Origin: Bacteroidota bacterium
GTDB lineage: Bacteria > Bacteroidota > Bacteroidia > Flavobacteriales > BACL11
Length of the DNA: 64,000 nt
Assembly: GCA_028408365.1 (NCBI GenBank)
Contig: JAOOLD010000007.1
Location: 1 to 64,000 of the forward strand
Direction of reading: 5' to 3'
The notes beneath the pieces are model-generated. The model had not been told where the DNA came from. It saw only the letters and a list, made by a program, of their open reading frames with translations, and did no database searches. Below are positions 1-9,674 of this stretch, one piece after another. Each line of letters begins with the position of its first letter. The first letter of the stretch is position 1. Made by a program: the position numbers and the translations under genes.

Positions 1-48
1 AAAAACTAAATTTGCTAGAACAAAAAATTCAAAAAAAACTACATTTTT

Positions 49-495
49 ATGAGAAACCAACTAAAAAAAATACTTGTATCGATAATTATTTTATTCTTAT
101 ATAATAACTGTTTTGGACAAAAGTACACTGACAAGTATATAAAAGATGCTACTATCATTGCAAATAAATGGTTGAATGATATGGATAATTTTAGATTTGA
201 TTTAACATACTCAATGATGGACAATGAAGTAAAAGAAATCTATGATTCTTTAGCTTGGCAAGGATATTTTAACGATTTAGTTAAAGAGTTTGGTAAAAAA
301 GAGCAGAACAGAAAAATATTATCCAGTGAGTTTCTCAGCAGCGTTGAGGGAGTAGGTGATGGTTTTTTTGTTGAAATAAAATATGAAGCATTTTTTGAAA
401 AAACTAGAAACTTTGAGGAAACTATATTGTTAAAGCAAAATGATCAAAGTAAGTGGAAGGTTATTGGCTATCAACCTCTGTGGGACAGCATGTAA
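49..495 (+). CDS. Secreted DUF4019-like protein
   Basis: ORF with signal peptide (MRNQLKKILVSIIILFLYNNCFGQ); ends WKVIGYQPLW, typical of DUF4019; TAAATTTG upstream at 7-14. Confidence 0.75.
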   Translation: MRNQLKKILVSIIILFLYNNCFGQKYTDKYIKDATIIANKWLNDMDNFRFDLTYSMMDNEVKEIYDSLAWQGYFNDLVKEFGKKEQNRKILSSEFLSSVEGVGDGFFVEIKYEAFFEKTRNFEETILLKQNDQSKWKVIGYQPLWDSM

Positions 496-3400
496 TTATC
501 TTATAAGATTAATTGTTCCAACAACTTTTTTACTATCAGCAATTCCATAAGCTTTGTAAATTATTTCATAAGCATAAATACCTGACTGAGCTTTTTTTCC
601 GTTTTTAGTATTACCATCCCACTCTCCCATCATGTAATAGGAATCAGTGAAGTTTTGACTAAAACATGAATTGTATGATGAACTTATTAATTCAATCTTG
701 TTAGATTTGAAAATTTCCTCACTACCCCATCTAGAAAATATTTTAATTGAGAAGTTTTCAAAACCACCAACGCCTATTACAGAAAAGTTATCATTACATA
801 AATCATTGTTTGGGGTAAAGCTTTTTGGTATATGAATTTTATTTTCAGGTATTACACATACCTGAGTGCTTGAAGAATCAATACAACCACCTTCATTTAT
901 TAAAATCAATTTAACATTAAATAGCCCAGTGTCCGAAAAGGTATGGAACGGATTTATTCCAAAAACATAGTTGTCAAAATAGCCATCGTCATAGTCCCAA
1001 TAGCTCTGATTTGAAATCTCAGATTCATTAACAACACTATTGTCAATAAATTGAAACTCTGAGGATAAAATTGATTGACATTGGTTAACATTGGCAAAGA
1101 AAGATGCATTTATCCTTGAATATCCGGGAATCTCAATTAGCTCTGAACTTGAGCAATTAGATAGAATATCTATTACTTCTAAAGTATAGTCACTTCCAAC
1201 TAAATCAGAAACACTATCAAGCTGAGATGGAATAGAATTATTCCATTTAAATTCATAATTACCTGTTGATATCATATTAGCCTTTATATAACCAATTTCT
1301 CCATAACATTTGATTTGAGATGTTTTGTAAGTAAAATCTATACTAGGATGTACAAAAACATAGAAAGATGCTGTAACATCTTCTGAGCAGCCATCAGAAA
1401 GCGTTAAATTATAAGTTGTTGAGCTAGCAGGTGAAATAAAATGTTCAAAACTGTTACTTAATCCATTATCCCAACTAAAAATATAATTTCCATTACCACC
1501 AACTGCATTTGAAGAAATTCTTACTTCTTCACCAATACAAATTGTATCCTTTGACTGACTAATACTAACATCAAGTTTTGGTCCTACTAGAATAACAGTA
1601 TCAACTGAGACAAGGCAATTTCCTGATCCATATTCATATCTTATCTGATGATAGCCTTCTCCTGCTAGAAACGGATTAAAATAATTAGCAACTATCCCGT
1701 TACCAATTAAAATACCACCTGATGGAGATACATTCACTAAAATATTAGAATCAACATTGCAATAAAACCCTTCAATTCCTGTAATTGCTAAGTTTGGAGA
1801 ATTATAAATCTGAATATTAAAAGTATCAATACATGAAGATGGACTTTGATAAAAAATTTGATAAGTACCAACTGACAATGAACTTGGTGAAAAAAGACCA
1901 GTATTAGAATTAATTATTCCTGGTCCTCCCCATGTTCCACCAGATGCAGTTGAATTTAATAAAATGTCATTTGATTGCTTACAAAAAATTGAATCCAAAA
2001 GTTCTGAAGATTGAATGATATTTACTAAAAAGCTGTCTTGACAACTGTTTAGCTCATAAATTAAATAGTGTGAGCCCAGTCCAGCTATGTTGGGATCAAA
2101 GTAATAATTATTATTAATTTGAATGATTCCCGAACCTGACCAAGAACCTCCAGCATAACTTACGGGTACATTATTTAGGTTTTGTATTCCTTCATTTTGA
2201 CAAATATCATAATTACCTATCAATATTTCAGTATTGATTACATTAATATTGATGGTATCTTGACATCCGTTAACTTCATATAAAACATTTGTTGGTCCTA
2301 AAGCTAAAGCTGGATCAAAAGTACCATTAGTTTGGTTAGTGATATAATTTCCAGACCATATTCCTCCTGAGGGTGTCCCACTAAGGTTGAAAGGATTTTG
2401 TAGTGGACATGCGCTAGTATCATTGCCAGCATCTACCTCTTTTATTATAATATTTAATAAATCATCGCATCCTTGAATTGAATACTGTAGATTATTAATT
2501 ATTTCATTTGAATAATCTGAAAGGAAAAAACCATCGATGGTGACTGGACCTGAGAGAATACTAACTTGATCAATAGCAACATCACTTTGCCATCCAGGAC
2601 CTATGGAACCATCTCCTGTAATTACTCTAAACCTTATTAAAAGCTCTGATGAATTAAAATTTGATAAATCTAAATAAACCTCGTTCCACTGATTTCCTAA
2701 ATCACCATCAACACTGTAAAAGTCTAATATCCATGAAACGCCATTATCATTAGATAAGTCAATTGAAAAGCGTCCTTGACCAGCTCCATATTTATGTAAA
2801 TAAAAGCTAAGAATTGGATTGTTGTATTGTGAAAGATTTAGACATGGACTTATAATACTTGCTGTTTTACTTGGATGGTTATTATTTGAGGCTTCTGTAT
2901 ACAAATATTGAATACCTTCAAAAGCAATGCTAGGCCCAGTATTAACAGAGGGTGTTGAGTTGTAATTAAAAGACCAATCAAAATCATTATTTGGATCATG
3001 TGCCCAATTATTTAAACCGAATTCAAAATTTTGTACATAGGGAAAATCAGAAATTGAATTAATACATGTACTACTTAAAAACGGATTCTGTGGCAATGTT
3101 GTCCATGAACCGCCTGATGGGTTAAAGCTGATAGGGTATATTCCTGAGTTCTGACATAAAGTATCATCAGCTTGAACAGACAAACTTGAAACAGTCACAT
3201 CTATTGTATCTGAACAACCGTTTGGTAGACTATAAATAGCATTTATTGTCGCCGGGACCCCTCCTACATCAATATTACCATTTGGCTGTATACATGAACA
3301 GCCAGACCATGTTCCACCAGCCGTAATATTGATAGTATTTAAATCGAAAGTTGGTGCATTAACACATGCGGAAATATCTAAACCAGCATTAATTTCTAAT

Positions 3401-4572
3401 ACATTTACCGTAGTAAAATCTGAACATCCAGAAAACTCATAATTAACATCATATGATCCAGATGGCAAGCCATCTGCAGAAAAAACTCCACTAGATGATA
3501 TGATTCCGATTCCACTCCAAATCCCACCAATTGGGCTTGCACTCAAGTTAATTGGTAAACCAGTTTGACAAATATCAATATTTGATTGAGCAATCGGTGG
3601 AGTGTTAACAACAATTGTAATTGAATCAATAATTTGTGATGCTGGACCATTATCATTTACAGTCAAGAAATAGGTGGTTGTAGAGTTAGGACAAACATTA
3701 ATAACACTGCTACTACTTGTAGAATTTGTCCAACTATATTGATAGCTAGTCGAATCTCCTCCACTAACATTAGAGTAAAGATTAACACATTCTCCTAAAC
3801 AAATTGTATCATCATCGCTTGAGAGCGTCAGTTCAAGAGGACAGTCATTAACAAATATTTGATTTGAAGGAATTAAAGACCATGAATCACCGCATTCGTC
3901 AATATATGTCATATGAAATGACAAATCATAAAGTCCACTTTGATTTAGTCCAGGACTTAATGTTAATTCTATCTGATTTGTAGAATCATTTATACAATTT
4001 ATAGCTAATGGTGAAACAGATTGATTTATAGGTCCTTGAAATAAATAATTAGCAATTAAGACAGAATCACAGTGTATTTTTTGATCTAAATTCACAACAA
4101 CTGTATTTAGACTACATGTTGGATTTGGAGCAAATGAAATTTGAGGTGTTGATGGTTGAGTTACCTCAGCTTCCCAGACCAATTCAAATCCTTCAGCAGC
4201 TACATTTAAATCAGAAATAAAAACAATTGTTACACAACCAGTTGAAATTATTTGAGGCGGTATGTTTGTTCCTGAAAACGGGCCAGCAAGAACTGGATAT
4301 GTTGTGTTTGGCCCATCATATATCACAACATAATCATTTGTTGGCTCAGTATTGAAAGATGTGAAATCAATTGTTATTGAAAGCGTATTGCTAGGGCAAA
4401 TTGTAAAGGCATAGTTTTCATTATGGTCATACCATCCAGCATTTAAAGAATTAGCTTCACTGTCTGTTAAAGTGCCGTAGCATTCATAAACAGTTTGGTT
4501 AGACATAGAAAATTGAGCAAATGAATTAAAACTTATAAAACAAAATAAAATAAGTGTTAATAAACGAATCAT
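496..4572 (-). CDS. Giant secreted protein: N-terminal CUB-like domain, about seven GGxWxGxGI repeats, inserted MAM-like domain, PKD-like domain, C-terminal CHU_C (T9SS type B) domain
   Basis: Signal peptide; C-terminus IPKSFTPNNDLCNDNF...WDGNTKNGKKAQSGIYAYEIIYKA; repeated GGIWSGIGI/GGTWSG/GGSWSGSGI motifs. Confidence 0.85.
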   Translation of the reverse strand: MIRLLTLILFCFISFNSFAQFSMSNQTVYECYGTLTDSEANSLNAGWYDHNENYAFTICPSNTLSITIDFTSFNTEPTNDYVVIYDGPNTTYPVLAGPFSGTNIPPQIISTGCVTIVFISDLNVAAEGFELVWEAEVTQPSTPQISFAPNPTCSLNTVVVNLDQKIHCDSVLIANYLFQGPINQSVSPLAINCINDSTNQIELTLSPGLNQSGLYDLSFHMTYIDECGDSWSLIPSNQIFVNDCPLELTLSSDDDTICLGECVNLYSNVSGGDSTSYQYSWTNSTSSSSVINVCPNSTTTYFLTVNDNGPASQIIDSITIVVNTPPIAQSNIDICQTGLPINLSASPIGGIWSGIGIISSSGVFSADGLPSGSYDVNYEFSGCSDFTTVNVLEINAGLDISACVNAPTFDLNTINITAGGTWSGCSCIQPNGNIDVGGVPATINAIYSLPNGCSDTIDVTVSSLSVQADDTLCQNSGIYPISFNPSGGSWTTLPQNPFLSSTCINSISDFPYVQNFEFGLNNWAHDPNNDFDWSFNYNSTPSVNTGPSIAFEGIQYLYTEASNNNHPSKTASIISPCLNLSQYNNPILSFYLHKYGAGQGRFSIDLSNDNGVSWILDFYSVDGDLGNQWNEVYLDLSNFNSSELLIRFRVITGDGSIGPGWQSDVAIDQVSILSGPVTIDGFFLSDYSNEIINNLQYSIQGCDDLLNIIIKEVDAGNDTSACPLQNPFNLSGTPSGGIWSGNYITNQTNGTFDPALALGPTNVLYEVNGCQDTININVINTEILIGNYDICQNEGIQNLNNVPVSYAGGSWSGSGIIQINNNYYFDPNIAGLGSHYLIYELNSCQDSFLVNIIQSSELLDSIFCKQSNDILLNSTASGGTWGGPGIINSNTGLFSPSSLSVGTYQIFYQSPSSCIDTFNIQIYNSPNLAITGIEGFYCNVDSNILVNVSPSGGILIGNGIVANYFNPFLAGEGYHQIRYEYGSGNCLVSVDTVILVGPKLDVSISQSKDTICIGEEVRISSNAVGGNGNYIFSWDNGLSNSFEHFISPASSTTYNLTLSDGCSEDVTASFYVFVHPSIDFTYKTSQIKCYGEIGYIKANMISTGNYEFKWNNSIPSQLDSVSDLVGSDYTLEVIDILSNCSSSELIEIPGYSRINASFFANVNQCQSILSSEFQFIDNSVVNESEISNQSYWDYDDGYFDNYVFGINPFHTFSDTGLFNVKLILINEGGCIDSSSTQVCVIPENKIHIPKSFTPNNDLCNDNFSVIGVGGFENFSIKIFSRWGSEEIFKSNKIELISSSYNSCFSQNFTDSYYMMGEWDGNTKNGKKAQSGIYAYEIIYKAYGIADSKKVVGTINLIR

Positions 4573-5000
4573 TTGTTAACAGCTATAGTGCTTGTATTGA
4601 TTAAATTACTCCAAGTTCCGCTTTGATCTTGAATCCTAATTGCATAATTTAAGCTTTCACTATTTCCATTTCCAAAAACAAATGGAGCATCAATTTCAAT
4701 AAAAATCTCTCCGACTATAGAAACACTTTGATTAGGTGGGTTCAAAGGATTAAGATGATAATAGTCTGGATTTTCTAATCTACTATCTTTAATTTCTAGT
4801 GATAAATAATCAGGATCATAGAATCCTAAGAAACCTTCTGGATGTTGGTATGATATTCTAACTTGAATATTTTCTTGAAATTCAGTGATTTCGGTAGGAT
4901 TTGTAGAAATATGAGTAATAAAAAAATCTTCATTATTTTCTTCTTTAGTGCATGATGAAATAAAAATCATAATAAAAAAAATGAAAATTAAATTTCTCAT
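4569..5000 (-). CDS. Lipoprotein of unknown function
   Basis: Lipobox-like IFISSCTKEE; 4-nt overlaps with both neighbouring genes. Confidence 0.75.
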   Translation of the reverse strand: MRNLIFIFFIMIFISSCTKEENNEDFFITHISTNPTEITEFQENIQVRISYQHPEGFLGFYDPDYLSLEIKDSRLENPDYYHLNPLNPPNQSVSIVGEIFIEIDAPFVFGNGNSESLNYAIRIQDQSGTWSNLINTSTIAVNK

Positions 5001-5947
5001 ATTATTGTCAATGTAAAATGTTTTATAATTTGATACTCACTTCCATTTGAAGGGATTTCAATAACACCATTAACATTATCATCTACAAAAATTTTTAAAA
5101 AGACAACGTCTCCAACATCAAATTGGGAGACGTCAAGACTATATTTATGAAAAAACTCATCAGTAGTACTCTGATAAAATCCTGTTTCAACTATGGGATT
5201 TGTTAAAACTTCTAGATCATAGAATGGTTTATTCTCAAAATTTAAAATATTGCCTGAGTACTTTAATTTGTTGAAAGAAAGTTGATTAGAAGCAAGTAAG
5301 TCATCTTCGACACTAAAATAAATATCAACAAAATTTAAATTAGAGGGAACATATATAGTTCCTCTTGGCTGAGATCTAGAAATTGGAGATGTTTGACCAG
5401 GTTCAAATGCAATACAACCTCTCATCTCCGGTACTTTATTTGGTAAAACAGGTAGATTTCCAAACATATCTTCTGCACCTGAATCAATCCAGTTTTTAAT
5501 ATTTTGAATGTGCTCTTCTTTGTCATTGTGCCAATAATGTTCTGGATCATACTCTGCTGACAAAGGCATAACACCAGAATTTCCATCAATATCAATTAAT
5601 AATCTTTTATACATTACAGACATCTCAGAATTACCCGGTAAAACTCTATACTGGTAAGTATTGTTGGGATCATTTTTTATTATTGGTTGATATACTAACG
5701 TATTGTATGAGCTTTCAATGGTTCTGAAATCCGGTTCAAAACTACCGTCATGACATCCGGAATTCGCACAAGTTGGTACAAAAATATTATTGTGCAAGGC
5801 AGAAAAAGATGAAGGATTATTAAAGTAGACTGAATCTTCTGTAATTACTGGAAATAAATCCGGATGATCATATGGATTTATAATCTCATCTTTTTTACAT
5901 GAGATTAGAACAAATAATATCACTAAAATTGATATCCTATTAATCAT
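4997..5947 (-). CDS. Lipoprotein with planctomycete-cytochrome (PSCyt1)-like heme domain
   Basis: VLISCKKDE lipobox; VPTCANSGCHDG (CX4CH) then VLPGNSEMSVMYKRL...GVMPL...IKNWIDSGA. Confidence 0.75.
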   Translation of the reverse strand: MINRISILVILFVLISCKKDEIINPYDHPDLFPVITEDSVYFNNPSSFSALHNNIFVPTCANSGCHDGSFEPDFRTIESSYNTLVYQPIIKNDPNNTYQYRVLPGNSEMSVMYKRLLIDIDGNSGVMPLSAEYDPEHYWHNDKEEHIQNIKNWIDSGAEDMFGNLPVLPNKVPEMRGCIAFEPGQTSPISRSQPRGTIYVPSNLNFVDIYFSVEDDLLASNQLSFNKLKYSGNILNFENKPFYDLEVLTNPIVETGFYQSTTDEFFHKYSLDVSQFDVGDVVFLKIFVDDNVNGVIEIPSNGSEYQIIKHFTLTII

Positions 5948-7275
5948 ATTAGATCAAAAAAAGATTGATTACTTGCAAGTAGACCAGTATTTACAATATC
6001 GTTTTTAAATCCTAATATCTCTGCAATAGTTGGAGCAATATTAACAATGTCACCAACTTTATTATTTTCATTTCCAATAAACAAATTTGAGTCAATGCCA
6101 GGACCTACCATCATATTAAATATCCTTTGAGAATTAGAATCTGAGTGATCATAACCATAAAAAGCATTAGCATCTTTAATTCCGTTTGGGTCATCATTTC
6201 TACCATGCTCAGGAGCAACAATCATAGTTGTATTACCTGACATTTCAGGAACTTGATTTTGAATAAAATCCCAGAGATGTCCAACACCATGGTCAGCCCT
6301 ATGTAAACTTCTCAAATAAGAAGAGAAATTCCCATGACATCCATCTACATTAGATAAGTAAATCACTGTTAATGTTGGCTTAAATCTTTTTAGAACCTCA
6401 CATGCATATCCAATTGTCTGTAAATCACCACTATCAGAAATGGGTGGAAATGCTATTGAACCACTATCCTTTTTTTGAAACATATCTCTAACAAACTGTT
6501 TTATTTGTAATTTCTCTTCTTCAGTATTTCCGATATTCGGCAATGCAGAACCTTGTGAATACCAGACATTGTCAAGAAAATATTTCATCTTATACATTGG
6601 ATCCAGCTCTTCCTCAGGATGATATACTTTTGCATTTTTCAAATGCTTATCTCCAGAGTTTCCAAATGTAACAATTGGAGCTAAAAAATTAGCACCATAT
6701 TGAGCTCCATAGTCTGAATGAGTACTGTAATCCAACAATGGGATGGAATTACCAATGCCATTGCCAATAAACCAAGTTTTAGTAGCTTTTTCTCCTGTTA
6801 ATCTTCTTAAATACTCAAATATCGTTGGCGTGAGAGGTTTATTTCTTAATCCTTGTGTAAACATATAATTACCAGTCAAAAGAGTATTTACGCCTGCATA
6901 ATGGCCAACTACTGAAGCATTAACTTCCTTAAAGAATGTTCCTTGTTGTTGAAGTGTTTGAGAAAGCATTTTTGGTATTGGAGTATCTCCGTTTACATAA
7001 TTCGTAGTTCCGTAGACTATTTTATCTGTTGGAGGTGCCCCATCTAAAATATTATACATGATATTTCCGGCGCTAGCATATGCTTGACTATCATCTAAAT
7101 ATCTTTGAAGCACTGATTCTTGCTGTCGCACACCTCCTGCAAAAGCAACAAAAACAACGTGATCAGCCATTCTATTTCCACTTGAAGCAAATAATCTTCC
7201 TGATGGAAGAACAAATGGCATTGTTATGGCAGCTCCACCTAATAACGATTTTTTAATAAATTTTCTTCTTTTCAT
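5944..7275 (-). CDS. DUF1501-family protein (alkaline-phosphatase/sulfatase-like fold), Tat-like signal
   Basis: MKRRKFIKKSLLGGAAITMPFVLPSGRLFAS leader; VVFVAFAGGVRQQES, MIVAPEHGRND motifs. Confidence 0.75.
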   Translation of the reverse strand: MKRRKFIKKSLLGGAAITMPFVLPSGRLFASSGNRMADHVVFVAFAGGVRQQESVLQRYLDDSQAYASAGNIMYNILDGAPPTDKIVYGTTNYVNGDTPIPKMLSQTLQQQGTFFKEVNASVVGHYAGVNTLLTGNYMFTQGLRNKPLTPTIFEYLRRLTGEKATKTWFIGNGIGNSIPLLDYSTHSDYGAQYGANFLAPIVTFGNSGDKHLKNAKVYHPEEELDPMYKMKYFLDNVWYSQGSALPNIGNTEEEKLQIKQFVRDMFQKKDSGSIAFPPISDSGDLQTIGYACEVLKRFKPTLTVIYLSNVDGCHGNFSSYLRSLHRADHGVGHLWDFIQNQVPEMSGNTTMIVAPEHGRNDDPNGIKDANAFYGYDHSDSNSQRIFNMMVGPGIDSNLFIGNENNKVGDIVNIAPTIAEILGFKNDIVNTGLLASNQSFFDLI

Positions 7276-7286
7276 AATAAAATATT

Positions 7287-7778
7287 TTAGTAAAACTGAT
7301 ATTCGTTTGAGAGTGCAAATGCCATATAAACCATCTCTGATGAAACGCTTGGATTTGATTCAAAAAAGTCAATAAAAAACTTTCTCTCCGCCTCAGTAAT
7401 ATCTCTAACATAAAAACGTTTATAGGTTTCTTCAACAAAATGATTCAAATCGCTTCTCATTAGTGAGTCAGATGGAATTAGCACTTGCTGACTGTTCATA
7501 AAATTACTCAACACTATTTCATGAGCAACTTCTTTATCCCCAATTGATTCAATACAATTAGTAATTTCTACTAGCTCATTTGAAGATAATGCTGTTTGAA
7601 ATAAGTTTGCATACAAAATTGATATGTACTGCATTGTTGATTTCAATTTATTCTTGTTAGCATTATATGAAGAGGAATTTATTTGATTTAATTCATAGAT
7701 TGGCTCTTGTTTATTACATGCAAAAAGTAACAAAAATGATATTAAAAAAATAAACTTTCTAAAAATGAGCATATTCAT
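7287..7778 (-). CDS. Small lipoprotein, DUF1585/DUF1553-like C-terminal fragment family
   Basis: LLLFACNKQE lipobox; ...VYMAFALSNEYQFY tail; inside operon. Confidence 0.65.
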   Translation of the reverse strand: MNMLIFRKFIFLISFLLLFACNKQEPIYELNQINSSSYNANKNKLKSTMQYISILYANLFQTALSSNELVEITNCIESIGDKEVAHEIVLSNFMNSQQVLIPSDSLMRSDLNHFVEETYKRFYVRDITEAERKFFIDFFESNPSVSSEMVYMAFALSNEYQFY

Positions 7779-8661
7779 TAGTTTTCATAATCTCTCTTTG
7801 AACATATTGCAAATCATAATCAAAATAAAATGATTGCATTAAAAAATCAGTCTCCTGAGTACTTGGATTTCGTGCCAATAAAGTTAAATAAGACCATAGA
7901 ATAACACCTTCATAAAACTCACTAGTGTTAGAAATAATATGTGTGAATCCTTCTTTATCATTAGCTGATTGACCAAAAACAATTTGAGCAGTGTTATCTT
8001 CAATCATCTTATAAACTTCATCAAACTCATATTGAGTAGGATATCTATATAGTAAGTTGTCAAAAGAGGCATTAACAAAATTAAAAGTATTCATATTGAT
8101 TTGGTCATAGATTGGATTGTAAATCATTCTCCTATGAACCTCATTAATATTTATGTCACCTTGCATGTATTCATGTTCTGAACTAATGATCATTGAAAGC
8201 ATATTAAATTGTAAAAGATTTTTATTTGCTTCCAACAAATTTCCTAATAGAGAATCATTAAGATATCTTTGGTATGCATTACCCATTGCTTCTTGAATAA
8301 CTCCATTTGAAACACCTTCAAGCAATCTAATTTTTAACATTTCATAGGTTCTATGAAAGTATGCTTTCTTGTATGAAGAATCTCCTTCAATAAAAAGGGT
8401 GTCAGATTGCAGTTTAAGAATTAAAGTGTCTCTAGAACCAAAGCTGACATCATTATCTCTTAAATAAAGTACATCTCGTTCCATTTCATCGTCAAGTGGC
8501 TCCCTACCAATCAGGTCAATGTATAATCTATTTAGATAGTTCTCTAGCAAAATTGTAGGAACCTCATCATAGTATGGAGCATAATTATTTCCAATTAATT
8601 CCTTTTCTTTTTCACAAGAAAAAAAACAAAGAATTATTAAGAAATATTTCAAATATTTCAT
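7759..8661 (-). CDS. Lipoprotein, DUF1549-like
   Basis: FFSCEKEKE lipobox; LENYLNRLYIDLIGREPLDDEME resembles the DUF1549 motif; 4-nt overlap with upstream gene. Confidence 0.65.
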   Translation of the reverse strand: MKYLKYFLIILCFFSCEKEKELIGNNYAPYYDEVPTILLENYLNRLYIDLIGREPLDDEMERDVLYLRDNDVSFGSRDTLILKLQSDTLFIEGDSSYKKAYFHRTYEMLKIRLLEGVSNGVIQEAMGNAYQRYLNDSLLGNLLEANKNLLQFNMLSMIISSEHEYMQGDININEVHRRMIYNPIYDQINMNTFNFVNASFDNLLYRYPTQYEFDEVYKMIEDNTAQIVFGQSANDKEGFTHIISNTSEFYEGVILWSYLTLLARNPSTQETDFLMQSFYFDYDLQYVQREIMKTNEYAHF

Positions 8662-9614
8662 TTAACAATTATATTTTCTCTGGTCAAATTTTTGTTATCT
8701 GAAATTTCGAAAATATAGAATCCTTTGTTGAGGATCAATGAGTGATTAATTGATTTATTAATTTCTCCATAAACAATTCTTCCAAAAATATCATAAACTT
8801 TTACATTCAAAGGATTATTATGTTTGGTATAAATATTTACTTTTCCACTACTGGGATTTGGAAAAATTTTAAGTGTTTTTTGGAAATCATTTAAATCGGA
8901 AGCAGAACAGGAATCAACCTCAACATAAATTTCTCCAGTTCTTATACATCCAAATCCATCAATTGCCTCAACTGTGTAAACAGTATTTAAAGTAGGATAT
9001 TCTATTATCATATTTGTTTGTTGACCATTAGACCAATTTACATTTGAGAAAGAGGTGTTTACTTCCATTGATACTGCATCACCTACGCATATGTTTGGTG
9101 GGTTGGGACTACTAGAAATATTAAGAGTACCAACAGAAATTGTAAAACATTCAGTATCAGTACAACCAACTGAATCTTGAGCAGAAACACAAAATATCCC
9201 AACTTCCATAACAGATAAATTTTGATTATTTGATAAAATCTGTGATGGATTGTTTTGATTATACCACTGATAGTTTTGTAAACTTAAAGAAGTTGATGTA
9301 TGAGAAGCAGATAATATTGTAGGGAAATTGCAAACTATTGAATCACCACTTATCACAAGTTCACATGGTGGTGATAAAGAACAAGAATCTCCTGGGTTGA
9401 GAAGTGGATTCACAGGACCTATATTGGTATTTCCATCACATTGTGCCAAACAATCATTAGAATATACAATTCCATTGCAAGCACAAACTGGAGCATAAAT
9501 CATTGGACAAAGACAAAAAGGATTTATTAAAGATGAATCAATACACGAACTCGTTTGTGTAAATGAAAACTTACAAAATAAAAATAAAACAAGTAAGAGT
9601 TTAATTTTTTTCAT
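8658..9614 (-). CDS. Secreted protein with Kazal-type domain and T9SS type A sorting domain
   Basis: CLCPMIYAPVCACNGIVYSNDCLAQC Kazal pattern; IFPNPSSGKVNIY...VYDIFGRIV C-terminus. Confidence 0.8.
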   Translation of the reverse strand: MKKIKLLLVLFLFCKFSFTQTSSCIDSSLINPFCLCPMIYAPVCACNGIVYSNDCLAQCDGNTNIGPVNPLLNPGDSCSLSPPCELVISGDSIVCNFPTILSASHTSTSLSLQNYQWYNQNNPSQILSNNQNLSVMEVGIFCVSAQDSVGCTDTECFTISVGTLNISSSPNPPNICVGDAVSMEVNTSFSNVNWSNGQQTNMIIEYPTLNTVYTVEAIDGFGCIRTGEIYVEVDSCSASDLNDFQKTLKIFPNPSSGKVNIYTKHNNPLNVKVYDIFGRIVYGEINKSINHSLILNKGFYIFEISDNKNLTRENIIVK

Positions 9615-9617
9615 TCT

Positions 9618-9657
9618 TATTGACTTCTAGTTATAAATATAAGAAAAAAAGTCAATA
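9618..9657. promoter_or_regulatory. 9-bp perfect inverted repeat (tattgactt ... aagtcaata) upstream of the 7-gene operon
   Basis: Arms 9618-9626 and 9649-9657, 22-bp spacer. Confidence 0.5.
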
Positions 9658-9674
9658 GATGAATTAAGAAATTT

